From: Nocardia iowensis
Lineage (GTDB): Bacteria; Actinomycetota; Actinomycetes; Mycobacteriales; Mycobacteriaceae
Reading direction: 5' to 3'
DNA length: 64,000 bases
Assembly: GCF_019222765.1 (NCBI RefSeq)
Contig: NZ_CP078145.1
Coordinates: 2,480,001-2,544,000, forward strand
Numbering within the stretch: position 1 is the stretch's first letter; each line of letters begins with the position of its first letter. A model generated the notes under the pieces. That model did not search any database. It saw only the letters and a program-made list of their open reading frames with translations, and was not told where the DNA came from. A program made the position numbers and the translations under genes. Shown here in pieces: positions 8,602-17,433 of the stretch.

Positions 8602-8731
8602 GGGGCGGCTATGGGGTCGACCGAATTGCCAACCGGCACTTCCTGATTCCCGGCTCGCAGACGCGGCTTGCTGATTCCCGGCACGGGAAGACGGGGGCGG
8701 GGCGGGGCGTGGAGGGTCCCGCCGATCCCGG

Positions 8732-9463
8732 TCAGCTGGCGGCGGTGTGGGGGATGCGGGTGGCTTCGGGTTCGCGGGGGGTGCCGGTGGGGGTGTTCTT
8801 TTTGAGGGTGGCGGCGTAGACGTCTACATATTCCTGGCCGCTGAGTTGCATGAGTTCGTACATGACCTCGTCGGTGACGGCGCGTTCGACGAAGCGGTTG
8901 CCGCCCATGCCTTCGTAGCGGGAGAAGTCGATGGGGGTGCCGAACTTGACGGTGACCTTGCGGCGGCGCCAGCGGAAGGGGCCGGGCGGGCTGACGGCGT
9001 CGGTGCCGATGACGGCGACCGGGATGACCGGGACACCGGTTTCCAGGGCGAGGCGGGCGAGGCCGGTCTTGCCCTTGTACAGGCGACCGTCGGGGGAGCG
9101 GGTGCCCTCGGGGTACAGGCCGACGAGGCGACCCTGGTCGAGCAGCTTGCGGGCGGCGTTGAGGGCGTCCTCGGCGGCGTCGGCCCCGGTGCGGTCGATC
9201 GGGAACTGGCCGGAGGTGGTGAAGAACCACTTCTGGAACGCGCCCTTGATGCCGGGGGTATTGAAGTATTCGGCCTTGGCCAGATAGTTGATCCGCCGCG
9301 GGCTCATCAACGGCGCGAACAGCCAGTCCGCGAAGGAGAGGTGGTTACCCGCCATGATCGCCGGACCGTCCGCCGGAATGTTCTCTACACCCTCGACCGT
9401 CGGCCTGTTGTAGAGATGCATGAACGGTCCCAGCAGCACGTACTTCAGCAGCCAGTAGAACAT
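8732..9463 (-). CDS. 1-acyl-sn-glycerol-3-phosphate acyltransferase (PlsC family; Rv2182c-like)
   Basis: A 243-residue acyltransferase that would transfer an acyl chain to lysophosphatidate during membrane phospholipid synthesis. The catalytic HX4D motif appears as NHLSFAD near residue 41, and the glycerol-phosphate binding motif as YPEGTRSPDG near residue 119. A hydrophobic N terminus (FYWLLKYVLLGPF) suggests membrane association. Gene order relative to the ArsA/SRPBCC/PimB' genes matches the M. tuberculosis Rv2182c region. It starts with ATG at 9463 and is separated by 260 bp of unremarkable non-coding DNA from the kinase gene upstream, so it may have its own promoter. Confidence 0.88.
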   Translation of the reverse strand: MFYWLLKYVLLGPFMHLYNRPTVEGVENIPADGPAIMAGNHLSFADWLFAPLMSPRRINYLAKAEYFNTPGIKGAFQKWFFTTSGQFPIDRTGADAAEDALNAARKLLDQGRLVGLYPEGTRSPDGRLYKGKTGLARLALETGVPVIPVAVIGTDAVSPPGPFRWRRRKVTVKFGTPIDFSRYEGMGGNRFVERAVTDEVMYELMQLSGQEYVDVYAATLKKNTPTGTPREPEATRIPHTAAS

Positions 9464-9723
9464 GACGTCCTTCCCCCGGGACCGGGATCGAAGCGGGCAC
9501 CTGCGTCGGTTGCCGACTTTACCGCTGGTGCGAGATCACATCCAACCGCAGCGGCGAATCTCACCACACTCTGCCATGGGTAGGCAAGAGCGCCGTAATC
9601 GGAGTCCGGCAGCAGATTCCTCGGCGACCGGAATCGCGGGTCATCGGCGACCGAAGCAAGCATTCGACAACCGAATACCACTGCCGCACGCAATGAAACG
9701 TCCAGGTTGCCGAGCGGGCGGGG

Positions 9724-10731
9724 TCAGCGGGTGCGGGCTATTCGGGAGGACTTGCGTTCGGATTCGATGAGGGCGGCCCTGGCCAGGTCGGCGGCGCCGA
9801 TCATGCCTGCGGCTTCGCCCAGTTGGGTGGTGCGGATGCGAGCCAGCGGGCGGTGACCCGCGCCGGTTACCGAGCGGGCGTATTCTTCGCGGGCCTCGTC
9901 CAGGAACAGGGGAGCGGAGCTGCTGACGCCGCCCGCGATGACGACCAGGTCGGGGTCGAAGATATCGCTGACGAAGGCGAGGCCGAGGCCGAGCCAGCGG
10001 GCGAAGTCGGCCATGACGCGGACGGCGAGTGGGTCGCCGTCCTGCGCCGCGCCCGCGACGCGGCGGCCGGTGAGCGAGCCGGGATCGCGGAAGACGTCTC
10101 TGGCGAGTACCGAGCGGACCGGGTCGGTGGCCAGCATTTCGATCGCGGTGTCGGCGAGTGCTGTTCCGCTGCAGTACCTTTCCCAGCAACCGCGCTTGCC
10201 GCACGGGCAGGCGCGGCCCCCAGGAACGACCTGCAGGTGGCCGAGTTCCGGTGCGACACCGTGGGTTCCGCGGTACAGCTGGCCGTCGATGAGCAGCGCG
10301 GCACCGATGCCGGTGCCGATCGCGACCAGCACCACGTTGTGCCCACCCGCGGCCGCGCCGAACCGGTATTCGGCCCACATCGCGGCGTTGGCGTCGTGCT
10401 CGAGGATGACCGGCAGCTCGAGTCGTTCGGTGAGCCGCTGCGCGACGGGGGTGTCCTGCCAGGGCAGATGGGGCGCGAACCGGACGGTGGAGCGGTCGCC
10501 GTTGATGAAACCGGCAACGGCCAAGCCCACCGCGCCGATCGGGTGCCTGCGGCACAATTCGCGAACGGAGCGGTCGAGGGCGTCCTCGAGCGCCTTGGCG
10601 GAATGCGGGGTCGGCGCCTGGACGGTATCGAGTACCTCGCCGCTGGTGTCGATCACGGATGCGCGAATGTTGGTGCCGCCGACGTCGATTCCGACAGTCA
10701 GCGGCCGCGCACCTGCTATGCGGTGCGTCAT
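9724..10731 (-). CDS. glk: ROK family sugar kinase, probable glucokinase
   Basis: A 335-residue ROK kinase. The ATP-binding motif GIDVGGTNIRASV is at residue 14. EHDANAAMWAE carries the catalytic Asp. The ROK zinc-binding signature is intact: ELGHLQVVPGG followed by CPCGKRGCWE around residue 180. The family phosphorylates glucose or related hexoses in the cytoplasm; actinobacterial members at this locus are usually annotated as glucokinase. The ATG overlaps the stop of the upstream gene by 4 nt (ATGA), so it is the last cistron of the ArsA operon. Substrate inferred from family only. Confidence 0.85.
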   Translation of the reverse strand: MTHRIAGARPLTVGIDVGGTNIRASVIDTSGEVLDTVQAPTPHSAKALEDALDRSVRELCRRHPIGAVGLAVAGFINGDRSTVRFAPHLPWQDTPVAQRLTERLELPVILEHDANAAMWAEYRFGAAAGGHNVVLVAIGTGIGAALLIDGQLYRGTHGVAPELGHLQVVPGGRACPCGKRGCWERYCSGTALADTAIEMLATDPVRSVLARDVFRDPGSLTGRRVAGAAQDGDPLAVRVMADFARWLGLGLAFVSDIFDPDLVVIAGGVSSSAPLFLDEAREEYARSVTGAGHRPLARIRTTQLGEAAGMIGAADLARAALIESERKSSRIARTR

Positions 10732-11228
10732 GCCTTGATCGTCACAGGGATGCTGACATAACGGGAACGTGAGCTGCGTTGTCCGGCACCGGAGTCCGTA
10801 TCGGCTGAATCATCCTGTGACACACCATGTTTGTGCTGATGATCCGGCCCGTCCTCCGGCATGACCGGTTCGACCGGCACCCCGGCCAACGCTTCGCGCA
10901 GCACCGTCACGATCGCCGTACCGTGATCGGCCACCGTCTGGAGTACCTCGTGGTGCTCACCGCGCACCAGCGCGGCCGCCGCACACACCGGACACCAGCC
11001 GCAACTCGCCCACTCCACCTGTCCGTCGGCGGCCCGCCGCAACACCGGCTCGACCCGCTCGAGCACGGATTCGGCGAGCAACTTCAGTTCCGCGGCGAAT
11101 TCGGCGAGGCCATCCACCGGGTTGTCGTCGCCGGTCGAGCCTTTCGGTTGCTCGCTCGCTTCCGGCGCGTCATCGTCCGGGCCGTGGTGGTCGCGCGGAC
11201 CGGCACCGGTCGTCCGGTCACCGCTCAT
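10728..11228 (-). CDS. Conserved hypothetical protein, Rv2183c-like
   Basis: A 166-residue cytoplasmic protein. A cysteine cluster CGWCPVC in the centre is the best-conserved-looking part and could bind a metal; the flanks are acidic and low complexity, and the C-terminal end SSRSRYVSIPVTIKA resembles other members. ATG at 11228 overlaps the end of the ArsA gene by 11 nt; a longer frame to 11345 lies inside that gene and is not convincing. It is sandwiched between the ArsA-type ATPase and ROK kinase with overlapping stops and starts. Function unknown. Confidence 0.75.
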   Translation of the reverse strand: MSGDRTTGAGPRDHHGPDDDAPEASEQPKGSTGDDNPVDGLAEFAAELKLLAESVLERVEPVLRRAADGQVEWASCGWCPVCAAAALVRGEHHEVLQTVADHGTAIVTVLREALAGVPVEPVMPEDGPDHQHKHGVSQDDSADTDSGAGQRSSRSRYVSIPVTIKA

Positions 11229-12513
11229 CGGGCCATACCTCCGGGTCGGGGCGGAACCGCACCACGAGGTGTCCTCCGTCGAGTTCGGCGCCGTCGACCG
11301 TGCATCGCCGCAACACCGGCGCGAGACGTACTCGCCGCCGGACACCGTCCGCTCCCACGATCAAATCGTCCTCCACTCGGCCAAGTCGCAGCGTCGCCGC
11401 ATCGACAACGGGCAGATGCATCCGCAGTGTGTAGATCGCGCGCAGACCGGTGCCCGATTCACATCGAACCACCGGTTCGCCGGAACTCGCGTCAACCTCC
11501 ACCGGACTGTCGCTCAGCATAAGGGCTGTGTCGTCACTGTTCCTGTCCGTGTCCACCGCGTACGACAGCGCCGCGAGCGAGGTCAGTCCGATCGGTTCCG
11601 GTCCGGTGTGCTGCGCGATCAGCACGGGAATACCCGGCATCGAGCGTTCTAATTCGGCGATCGCGGCGAGCTGTTCGGCGCGGCGGTTGAGATACCAGTG
11701 CACCGCCGGATGCGCTGCGTCGATCGGGGCCGTGGAATCGGGTGGCGCAGTGGGCGGCAGCACCTTATTGACCACCACCGCGTCCAACCGCAGCCCGAGC
11801 AGCACGGCGGCCGAGCGGACCCGCTCGGATTCGGCGAGCGTCACCCGCTCGGCGACGGTGATCAGCCGGGCGCCGGTGCGCTGATGGTCGGCCAGCAGAT
11901 CACGGACCTCGGTGACCGCCTTGACGATCCGCTCCACCGTCGCGGCGAGCACCGCGCGCCGCAGATCGGTGCCCACCGTGCTCATCGCTCGCGCGTGCGG
12001 CGGCCAGATCCGTTCGAGGTAACCGAGCAGGGTGTCCGGTGCGGTGATGATGCGCAGCATGTCGGCCGACGGCGGGCAGTCGACGACGATCACATCCCAG
12101 TCGTCCTCGTTCGCGAACTGGGTGATCTCCACCAGCATCAGCAGTTCCTGCACGCCGGGCAGCCCGGTCAGTTCGGCCGGGTCGAGTGCGGCGATATCGA
12201 TACCGTGGTCGTGGCCGGTCCCCGGCGACAGCACGCGGACCACCTCGCGGAACCGATCCTCCAGCAGCGCAAGGGAATCCACCTCGATCACGTCGAGGCC
12301 GGGCAGCACGGTGGCGACCCCGGTGACGGTGCCCGGATCGTGCGGGAAACGAAAGCCGAGCGCGTCACCCAGCGAATGCGCCTGATCCAGCGAGGCCACC
12401 AGCACCCGGCGTCCTGCCCTGGCATAGGACATGGCGGTGGCACACGCCAGCGTCGTCTTGCCTACCCCGCCTTTGCCGATGAACAGTTCGACACGGGTCG
12501 TGTGCGTCGTCAG
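11218..12513 (-). CDS. ArsA/ParA-like P-loop ATPase (Rv2184c-like), apparent CTG start
   Basis: A roughly 431-residue P-loop ATPase of the SIMIBI class. The deviant Walker A FIGKGGVGKTT lies at residues about 10-20, followed by LDQAHSLGD, and DCPPSADM is the second aspartate motif. An ATG at 12432 would remove the P-loop, so the real start must be upstream. The frame contains no ATG, GTG or TTG between 12432 and the preceding gene's end; CTG at 12513-12511 overlaps the upstream TGA (CTGA) and is the best start. The C-terminal part has a beta-rich domain typical of ArsA-like proteins of mycobacteria. The partner is unknown; the SRPBCC gene next to it suggests a lipid or ligand-handling role. 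Confidence 0.8.
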   Translation of the reverse strand: MTTHTTRVELFIGKGGVGKTTLACATAMSYARAGRRVLVASLDQAHSLGDALGFRFPHDPGTVTGVATVLPGLDVIEVDSLALLEDRFREVVRVLSPGTGHDHGIDIAALDPAELTGLPGVQELLMLVEITQFANEDDWDVIVVDCPPSADMLRIITAPDTLLGYLERIWPPHARAMSTVGTDLRRAVLAATVERIVKAVTEVRDLLADHQRTGARLITVAERVTLAESERVRSAAVLLGLRLDAVVVNKVLPPTAPPDSTAPIDAAHPAVHWYLNRRAEQLAAIAELERSMPGIPVLIAQHTGPEPIGLTSLAALSYAVDTDRNSDDTALMLSDSPVEVDASSGEPVVRCESGTGLRAIYTLRMHLPVVDAATLRLGRVEDDLIVGADGVRRRVRLAPVLRRCTVDGAELDGGHLVVRFRPDPEVWPDER

Positions 12514-12947
12514 CCTTCGACCCGTTTCTTCAGTTCTTTCAGCGCGGTATCGGTGATCACCTTCTCGGCCTTGCGTTTGAACATGCCGATCATCGGGATA
12601 TTCAGATCCACGGTCAGCGTGTAGACGACCTCGGTGCCACCGTCGGGCTGATCGATGAGTTCGTAGGTGCCGTTCTGCGCCTTCTGCAGTTCACCGCTGA
12701 CCAGCGTCCAGCTGACCGCTTTATTGTCAGGGCGCCAGGTATAGGAGAGGACGTAGCTGTCCTTCACCACGCCAGCGTCCAGCACGAATCGGGCGGTGCG
12801 CGCCCGTCCGTCCGGCCCCTTCTCCTGCACTTCTACGGATTTCGCCGCCGAGACCCACTCCGGGTAGGACTCCAGGTCGGCGATGACGGACATCACCTGC
12901 TGCGACGGGGCCTCGATGATGATCGACCTCTGGGTCCTGTCGGCCAT
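12510..12947 (-). CDS. SRPBCC (START-like) lipid/polyketide-cyclase family protein, Rv2185c/TB16.3-like
   Basis: A 145-residue single-domain SRPBCC protein. The family builds a helix-grip cavity that holds a hydrophobic ligand; members act as cyclases, aromatases or lipid carriers. Typical features are the N-terminal SIIIEAPSQQVMSVIADLES, PEW near residue 32 and the long C-terminal helix ending KELKKRVEG. It resembles M. tuberculosis TB16.3 in length and locus. ATG at 12947 follows a good AAAGGAA. The stop overlaps the CTG start of the ATPase. Ligand unknown. Confidence 0.85.
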   Translation of the reverse strand: MADRTQRSIIIEAPSQQVMSVIADLESYPEWVSAAKSVEVQEKGPDGRARTARFVLDAGVVKDSYVLSYTWRPDNKAVSWTLVSGELQKAQNGTYELIDQPDGGTEVVYTLTVDLNIPMIGMFKRKAEKVITDTALKELKKRVEG

Positions 12948-12988
12948 GGCGGACAGCGGTTCCTTTCAGCGAAGGTGCTCGATGAGCG

Positions 12989-13372
12989 TCAGGAGGCGTG
13001 GGCGGGCGCGACACCGGCCGGGCGGCCGGCCTCGAGCCGGGACTTCAACTCGAACGACATGTTCTTGCCCGCCACCCGGCGCGCCCGATTGGCGGCGGCC
13101 ATCTTGTTCGGCGCCAGTGCGGGTCGCGGCTCGGCGTGCAGGAAGTAGTGCACGATCACCCCGTCCAGCGCGGGCTGCAACCAGACTTCCATGGTCCCGT
13201 CCAGCGCGCCGGACACGGTCCAGCGGATTCCCTTGTCGCCCCGGTCTTCCCGGACGACCAAGGTCAGGTCCGGCCACCAGCGGCGCCAATTGTTCTGCGC
13301 GGACAGAATCTCGGCGACGGCAGTGCCCGGTGCGGCGACAAAGGTCTGGTCGGCGACCTGGATAGTGCTCAC
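12989..13372 (-). CDS. SRPBCC-like hypothetical protein, Rv2186c-like
   Basis: A 127-residue protein with the SRPBCC-like order of an N-terminal strand (IQVADQTFVAA), WRRWWPDL near residue 30 and a C-terminal helix. It precedes TB16.3-like SRPBCC protein by 41 bp on the same strand and is probably in the same operon. The start is GTG at 13372, and this codon lies within a copy of the dispersed start-codon repeat. Function is unknown; a pair of ligand-binding proteins working with the ATPase is a possibility only. Confidence 0.75.
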   Translation of the reverse strand: MSTIQVADQTFVAAPGTAVAEILSAQNNWRRWWPDLTLVVREDRGDKGIRWTVSGALDGTMEVWLQPALDGVIVHYFLHAEPRPALAPNKMAAANRARRVAGKNMSFELKSRLEAGRPAGVAPAHAS

Positions 13373-13556
13373 GACTCCGCCTCGCTAGCGCTCGGCTCCG
13401 TCGTGCGCCCAGGCGCGCGGTATCTCTGGTTCGCTCGCTGACGCTCGCTCATGACTCCGCCTCGCTAGCGCTCGGCTCTCTCGAGAGCACGGACGCTGTG
13501 TCCATGATTCGCTCGCGCACCCTCACGACGCTGCCTCGCTGTCGCTAGGTTCCGTC
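13368..13556 (-). repeat. Three tandem copies of a dispersed repeat spanning start codons
   Basis: Units starting at 13368, 13448 and 13522 read CTCAYGAC followed by CCTCGCTAGCGCTCGG with small variation. Units 2 and 3 also share GAGCACGGACGCTGTGTC, giving a period near 74 bp. A related unit occurs at 56003-56037. On the minus strand each unit ends GGAGTC(A/G)TGAG, that is with a potential start codon; the unit at 13368 contributes the GTG of the gene starting at 13372. The short motif TTCGCTCGCT at 13430 recurs at 56067. Confidence 0.7.
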
Positions 13557-13635
13557 GCCAGCACGGACGCTGTGTCTATGGTTCGCTCGATGCGCTCCCT
13601 CACGAGGTGAGCGTATCGGATCGAGGCCGCCGAGC

Positions 13636-14763
13636 TCACCGCAGCAGTTGGCGCAGCCGGGCGCCGTGCGTGTCCCAGCGCCAGCGTTCCTCGACGAAGG
13701 CGCGGCCCGCGGCGCCCATGCGGGCGGCTTCGTCGCGGTCGGACAGGATATCGACCAGGGCGTCGGTGATCTGCTGGGTCGAGCGGCCGTCCACCACCCG
13801 GCCGGTTTCGCCCTCGATGACCGTTTCCGGGGCGCCGCCGGAACGGCCCGCTACCACCGGGACGCCGGACGCGGATGCTTCGAGGTAGACGATGCCGAGA
13901 CCTTCCACGTCGAGGCCGGCGCCGCGGGTGCGGCATGGCATGGCGAAGACGTCGGCGAGGGTGTGATGGGCGGCCAGTTCGTCGGAGGGGACCCGGCCGG
14001 TGAAGACGACGTCGTCGGTGACGCCCAACGCGATGGCGAGTTGGCGCAGTTTCTCCTCGTAGGGTCCGCCGCCCGCGATCACCAGAACCGCGCCGGGAAC
14101 GCGATTGCGGATCTCCAGCATGGCGACGATCAGTACGTCCTGACCCTTGCGGGGGACCAGGCGAGACAGGCACAGGATGGTCGGGCGGTCGCCGAGCCCG
14201 TAGCGGGCACGCAGCTCCGCGCGCGCGGCCGGGTCCGGGCGGAACGTCTCGGTGTCCACACCCGGCGGCAGGTACTCGAGCGCCGCGTTGCGCCCGAACG
14301 CCGACGCGAAACGCTGCCGGGTGTACTTGCTGACATAGGTGATGACGTCGGTGTGCTCACCGATCTGGCGCAACGCCTGCCGGGCGCCGGGCAGCATGGA
14401 CCAGCCGACCTCGTGTCCGTGCGTGCTGGCCAGGATGCGTTCGGCGCCCGCGCGGCGCAACATCGGCGACATCAGCGCGAGCGGTGCGGCGGCGCCGAAC
14501 CACACCGTGTCGCACTTCTCGCTGCGCAACAGGCGCGCCGCTCGGCGCATAACCAGTGGGGTCGGCAACATCAGCGTGGTGGGATGGCGGACCACCTGGA
14601 ACTTCTGCTTGGCATCGAACTTCAAATGACTGTCGCCGCGCCAGCGTGGGGCGTACACCACCAGATCGTCGGGCGGCAGCTCACCGGCAAGGGCCTGCAG
14701 ATAAGACTGAATACCACCCGGCCGCGGCGGGAAATCATTGGTCACCAGCAGAGTTCGGGCCAT
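13636..14763 (-). CDS. pimB: GDP-mannose-dependent phosphatidylinositol monomannoside mannosyltransferase
   Basis: A 375-residue GT4 glycosyltransferase orthologous in sequence and place to PimB' (Rv2188c), which adds the second mannose to phosphatidylinositol mannoside at the inner face of the membrane. Features: PPRPGGIQSYLQ near residue 13 (donor/acceptor loop), STHGHEVGW around residue 113, SRLVPRKGQDVL around 200, and the EX7E motif in EGLGIVYLE near 291. The start is ATG at 14763. It is followed downstream by about 260 bp of repeats and preceded by a 400-bp non-coding region. Product PIM2 feeds lipomannan synthesis, which needs MptA also encoded in this window. Confidence 0.92.
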   Translation of the reverse strand: MARTLLVTNDFPPRPGGIQSYLQALAGELPPDDLVVYAPRWRGDSHLKFDAKQKFQVVRHPTTLMLPTPLVMRRAARLLRSEKCDTVWFGAAAPLALMSPMLRRAGAERILASTHGHEVGWSMLPGARQALRQIGEHTDVITYVSKYTRQRFASAFGRNAALEYLPPGVDTETFRPDPAARAELRARYGLGDRPTILCLSRLVPRKGQDVLIVAMLEIRNRVPGAVLVIAGGGPYEEKLRQLAIALGVTDDVVFTGRVPSDELAAHHTLADVFAMPCRTRGAGLDVEGLGIVYLEASASGVPVVAGRSGGAPETVIEGETGRVVDGRSTQQITDALVDILSDRDEAARMGAAGRAFVEERWRWDTHGARLRQLLR

Positions 14764-15163
14764 GAATCACAACCTACTGTGTCTATTTGGCGGCGCCTGC
14801 GGCGCCGCGTGTTCGCGGCCCCCGGGTGTCTCGCGTCCGAGCGGCCGAGACTTGCGCCTGCGGCGCGTGCGCTTCGGCCACTCGGACGCGAGACGGGCCG
14901 CGAACGGGCGATGCTCGGTCTCGCTTCGCTCGAAACCTGGGGTTGGGCTGGTGTTGTTGCAATCGGGGGTATCTCGCGGGCCAGTGTGAACGATCCGGTA
15001 CGGCCGCGCGTTGGAATACCGCTCGGCCGCGCGGTGGAACATCGATCGGGCGGGCGGCCGTGTGTGAGACGGGCCGCCACGGCATCCGATGGAGTACGGC
15101 TCGCGTCGTGACTGAGCTCTGCGGTGCTGGGCTGTGGGTTGGCGGCTGTGATCTGTTGGTGCG
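14764..15163. other. Non-coding region upstream of pimB
   Basis: About 400 bp with no gene. The 95-bp cruciform repeat (14811-14905) lies close to the pimB start. The remaining sequence has open frames on both strands but no domain or ribosome binding site. The pimB promoter must lie here, but I cannot point to a convincing -10/-35 pair. Confidence 0.5.
14811..14905. repeat. 95-bp cruciform-forming dispersed repeat, copy A
   Basis: Outer arms GTTCGCGGCC (14811-14820) and GGCCGCGAAC (14896-14905) pair. Main arms at 14829-14848 and 14874-14893 are 20 bp with one mismatch. An inner hairpin GCGCC-TGC-GGCGC sits at the tip. Copy B at 32483-32577 has the same length and layout. The differences between the copies mostly preserve pairing. 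Confidence 0.8.
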
Positions 15164-16159
15164 TCAGACCGTTTGGGTGGAGAGCCAATTGCGCCAGTCG
15201 GCGATGAAGTCCGCGCGATTGATACCTAGAACGGTTTGCAGGATTTGGTCTTCGCTGGCCGGGGTTTGTTCGGCTGCGGCGATTCGGCGGTAGAGGTCGA
15301 CCAGGCGGGGTTGGTCGTATTTGTCGGCGATGTAGGCGCAGATGGACCAGGCTTGTTCGTAGGTGGCTGCGGCGTTGGGGCCGGTGAAGTCGGTGTCGGT
15401 GGGGAGGTTGTCGGGGAGGTCGTGCAGGCGGGTTTGCGCGGTGAGGGTGGGGGCGATGTCGGTGAAGGAGTGGCCCTGGCCGCGGTGGGCGGTGTAGTCG
15501 GCGAAACCTTCGAGCATCCACAGGGGGGCGCCGTCGCGGGTTTCGGCGCGGGTGGCGATGTGGGTGAGTTCGTGGCGGAGCAGGGTGCGCAGGCCGTCGG
15601 GGTCGAGGCGGCGGCCCGCATCGGGGCTGAACACGATGCGCTGGCCGGTCGGGCGGGTGCCGGGTGCGAACGGGTCGGCGACGGAGGCGGCGGCTACCTC
15701 GGCGGACATGGTGGCGCCCGCGTGGACGAGCCCGGCGAACTCAGACGGGGACGAGGCGACGACGACGAGGGTGGACTGCGCCCAGTCCGGGCCCCACACC
15801 TCGGTGACGGCGGTGGTCGCGGCGGCGAGTTCGCGTTCCAGGATGTCGATTTCGATGCGCTGCGCGGGGTGGCCGACGACCAGGGATTGCTGTCCGTCGC
15901 CGGTCGCGACCTGGTGGGCCAGGATCGGGCCGAACGGTTCGATGCTGCGGCGCACCTCGGCCAGCCGCGGGTCGGTGGCGGCGGCCTGGCCGACGGCCTC
16001 GGTCGCCTGCGCCGCATGCGGTTTCGGTAGTGCGGAGTTCGGCAGCATGACCAGCGCACCGCAGAAACCGGTCAGCGCGACCATCATCGCGACGGTGAGA
16101 CAGAACTCGAATCGCCGTCGCGCCGACCACCACGCTCGCAGGCGCCGCACCCCGCTCAT
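15164..16159 (-). CDS. Membrane-anchored gluzincin-type metallopeptidase, function unknown
   Basis: A 331-residue protein with one N-terminal membrane segment (residues about 19-41) and an extracytoplasmic domain. Around residue 216 it carries HELTHIATR, an HExxH zinc motif, and 19 residues later WMLEGFADY, where the Glu is the third ligand expected of gluzincins. This matches the peptidase-MA/basic-secretory-protease type arrangement. It lies in the position of Rv2189c beside the peptidoglycan hydrolase genes, so a cell-wall or lipoprotein-processing role is possible but inferred. The ATG at 16159 is followed directly by a basic stretch and the membrane segment. Confidence 0.78.
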   Translation of the reverse strand: MSGVRRLRAWWSARRRFEFCLTVAMMVALTGFCGALVMLPNSALPKPHAAQATEAVGQAAATDPRLAEVRRSIEPFGPILAHQVATGDGQQSLVVGHPAQRIEIDILERELAAATTAVTEVWGPDWAQSTLVVVASSPSEFAGLVHAGATMSAEVAAASVADPFAPGTRPTGQRIVFSPDAGRRLDPDGLRTLLRHELTHIATRAETRDGAPLWMLEGFADYTAHRGQGHSFTDIAPTLTAQTRLHDLPDNLPTDTDFTGPNAAATYEQAWSICAYIADKYDQPRLVDLYRRIAAAEQTPASEDQILQTVLGINRADFIADWRNWLSTQTV

Positions 16160-16251
16160 CGCTTCGCCTCTAGACGTAACTCCGCCGCCGGGGCCGATCC
16201 GTCGACCCGAGTCAGGCAGGAGTTGGACAGGTTATGCCCACTCATAGTTGA

Positions 16252-17397
16252 TCAGTATCGCCGAGCGGAGTGGTATGGCGTGGAGCCGAGGGGCGCCACG
16301 GCGACCGGGACACCAAAGGTAGAGGCGTGCAACATGAGTCCGTTGCCCGCGTAGATGCCGACGTGGGAGATTTCGGGGTAGAAGAACACCACGTCGCCGG
16401 GCTGTAGGTCGTCCTTGGCGACGGGCGTGCCGAAGGACGCCTGCGCGGAACTGGTCCGCGGCACGTTCTTGCCGACCTGTTTGAACGCCCACTGCACGAG
16501 CCCGGAGCAGTCGAACTGGTTCGGCCCGGTCGCGCCCCACACATAGGGGTCGCCGACCCGGGTGAGGCCCGCCGCGAGGGCGCTGGTGCCGCTGCCGGGC
16601 ACCAGTCCTTGCAGGAGCGTGTCGCGGTCGAAACCGGGCGGGAACGGCGAACCGGCGAGCGCGGACTTGTCCTTGGTGGACAGCGAGCTCCAAGCCTGCA
16701 CCACCTGGGCGATGGCGCCGCCCAGGTCGCCGCGCTTGCGTTCCAGATCGGCGCGCACCGAGTCGGCCTTGTCGGCGGCGGCGCGGGCTTCGTCGGCGGC
16801 CCGGTGGGCGGCCGTCTCGGCGGACGCCGCGGCGTCGGTGGCGACCTTGAATTGGTCCAGCTGAGCGGAGGTCTGTGCGGCCAGCACGTCCAGCGTCGAC
16901 ATCTGGTCGAGCAGTTGCTGCGGGGAATCGCTGACCAGCACGGCGAACAGCCGGTTGGTGCGGGCGCCCTGATAGGCGGCGATCGCGGTGCGATCAATGA
17001 TCGGCTGGTACTTGCGTACTTCTTCGCGAGCCTGGTTCACCAGGTCGGTGCTCGCGGCCAGCTTGGCGTCGGCGTCGCGTTGCACCACGAGCTTGGCGTC
17101 GAGGTCGGACTGTGCGACGAGGGCCTGCTCGTTGAGTTGTTCGGACTGTCGCGAGAGGTCGATCATCCGTTGCACGGCCTCGGTGGCGGTGGCCGGGAGT
17201 GCGAGCGGATCAGCTCCGGCCGTACTGCCACCGTAGAGGGCGGCGGTGGCCAGGATTCCGACCGCTAGCGCCCCTCCCACCAGACGTTTCGTGCCATGTC
17301 TCCGGTGTGCTGCCACAGGCTGCCGTGCCCCGTTCTCTCGTGAAGCGATCTCTCTGGAACCGACGATCCGAACCGACGAGCGCCTTCCGCGGAACAT
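16252..17397 (-). CDS. ripC: Secreted NlpC/P60 peptidoglycan endopeptidase with coiled-coil domain (RipC-like)
   Basis: A 381-residue D,L-endopeptidase that would cut peptide stems of peptidoglycan. A long basic N terminus precedes a signal segment (LVGGALAVGILATAALYGG). Residues about 60-240 are coiled coil (EQLNEQALVAQSDLDAKL onward), as in RipA/RipC, where the segment restrains the active site. The C-terminal NlpC/P60 domain has the catalytic Cys in DCSGLVQW, His in ISHVGIYAG and a third polar His in MLHAS. ATG at 17397 is chosen; a TTG at 17415 is possible. Locus equals Rv2190c. It shares a 19-bp upstream motif with the next NlpC/P60 gene. Confidence 0.9.
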   Translation of the reverse strand: MFRGRRSSVRIVGSREIASRENGARQPVAAHRRHGTKRLVGGALAVGILATAALYGGSTAGADPLALPATATEAVQRMIDLSRQSEQLNEQALVAQSDLDAKLVVQRDADAKLAASTDLVNQAREEVRKYQPIIDRTAIAAYQGARTNRLFAVLVSDSPQQLLDQMSTLDVLAAQTSAQLDQFKVATDAAASAETAAHRAADEARAAADKADSVRADLERKRGDLGGAIAQVVQAWSSLSTKDKSALAGSPFPPGFDRDTLLQGLVPGSGTSALAAGLTRVGDPYVWGATGPNQFDCSGLVQWAFKQVGKNVPRTSSAQASFGTPVAKDDLQPGDVVFFYPEISHVGIYAGNGLMLHASTFGVPVAVAPLGSTPYHSARRY

Positions 17398-17433
17398 GAG
17401 GTTTACGAACCGCAAGCCTCGGGTAATTCGAGA

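Noticed and set aside
13648..15111. 487-codon plus-strand frame
   Set aside because: Antisense of pimB plus repeat DNA; no domain, while pimB has complete GT4 motifs.
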